A stretch of DNA of 64,000 bases from the NCBI GenBank assembly GCA_000302695.1, contig AMFN01000022.1, forward strand, positions 55,954 to 119,953, in the 5' to 3' direction. The DNA comes from Enterobacteriaceae bacterium LSJC7. Its GTDB lineage: Bacteria; Pseudomonadota; Gammaproteobacteria; Enterobacterales; Enterobacteriaceae. Below, in pieces: positions 63,909 through 64,000 of the stretch. Position 1 is the stretch's first letter, and every line of letters begins with the position of its first letter. The translations under genes and the position numbers were made by a program. The notes beneath the pieces were generated by a model. It did no database searches. It saw nothing but the letters and a program-made list of their open reading frames with translations, and was not told the origin of the DNA.

Positions 63909-64000
63909 GTCGTATAAGGGGGCAGATACGGTGCCCACTCTCCGGCCACCAGTACGGTACAGCCCGGCACATGTTACCGCCCGTCTGTATTGCACCTGAG
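63909..64000. other. Right edge of window
   Basis: 92 bp with no recognisable feature. The rRNA operon that follows mobB in E. coli (rrnA, 5S end) is not seen here. Confidence 0.5.

Noticed and set aside
63909-64000. 5S rRNA end of an rrn operon expected next to mobB
   Set aside because: The sequence does not match 5S rRNA on either strand within the 92 bases available.

Overview
The window is a stretch of chromosome from a motile enterobacterium (order Enterobacterales, most likely family Enterobacteriaceae). Close relatives of E. coli/Salmonella proteins can be recognised throughout: FliC, FliA, GlnA-NtrB-NtrC, HemN, YihI, EngB, PolA, DsbA, SrkA, YihD, EmrD, YidG/H, TypA, FsaA and PflE/F. 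Spot 42 and CsrC RNAs are also present. Gene order on the right follows the E. coli glnA-polA-mob block. On the left, flagellar genes lie next to accessory loci, so this is not E. coli itself. I cannot fix the genus from the sequence alone.

Layout. 1-4.75 kb: flagellar genes (fliD fragment, fliC, fliA, a chemoreceptor), three of them with sigma-28 promoters. 4.8-8 kb: an AT-richer cassette with a LysR regulator divergent from a 2-oxoglutarate/Fe amino-acid dioxygenase, a LysE-type exporter and a ThrH-like phosphatase. 8-14.5 kb: srfABC operon. 14.7-15.9 kb: outer-membrane barrel protein. 16.8-21.7 kb: a lipoprotein followed by a 1430-residue exported coiled-coil repeat protein with an FKBP-like end. 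22.3-27.3 kb: fsaA divergent from a glycyl-radical enzyme, its activase and a DeoR regulator. 27.3-29.5 kb: AT-rich accessory DNA with a gene remnant, a LuxR-like regulator and a small membrane protein. 29.5-34 kb: a 3-hydroxybutyrate/acetoacetate operon with a divergent LysR regulator. 34-37 kb: a Skp-like lipoprotein, emrD, yidGH and a frameshifted small membrane gene. 37.1-37.8 kb: hicAB toxin-antitoxin. 37.9-46.9 kb: typA, glnALG, yshB, hemN, a small ORF, yihI and csrC.

47.1-55.2 kb holds the most unusual locus. It is a complete type I secretion system (TolC-like, HlyD-like and ABC proteins) with two cargo genes placed between csrC and engB, neighbours in E. coli. One cargo is a glycerophosphodiester phosphodiesterase with RTX repeats. 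The other has an N-terminal array of 16 eleven-residue repeats like those of lipid-surface-binding proteins. The two otherwise unrelated cargoes end in nearly the same C-terminal motif (AS-D-LW-A), which suggests a shared secretion signal.

55.6-63.9 kb: engB, spf (Spot 42), polA, yihG, dsbA, srkA, yihD and a mobA-mobB reading-frame fusion. No rRNA, tRNA, CRISPR array or insertion sequence was recognised.
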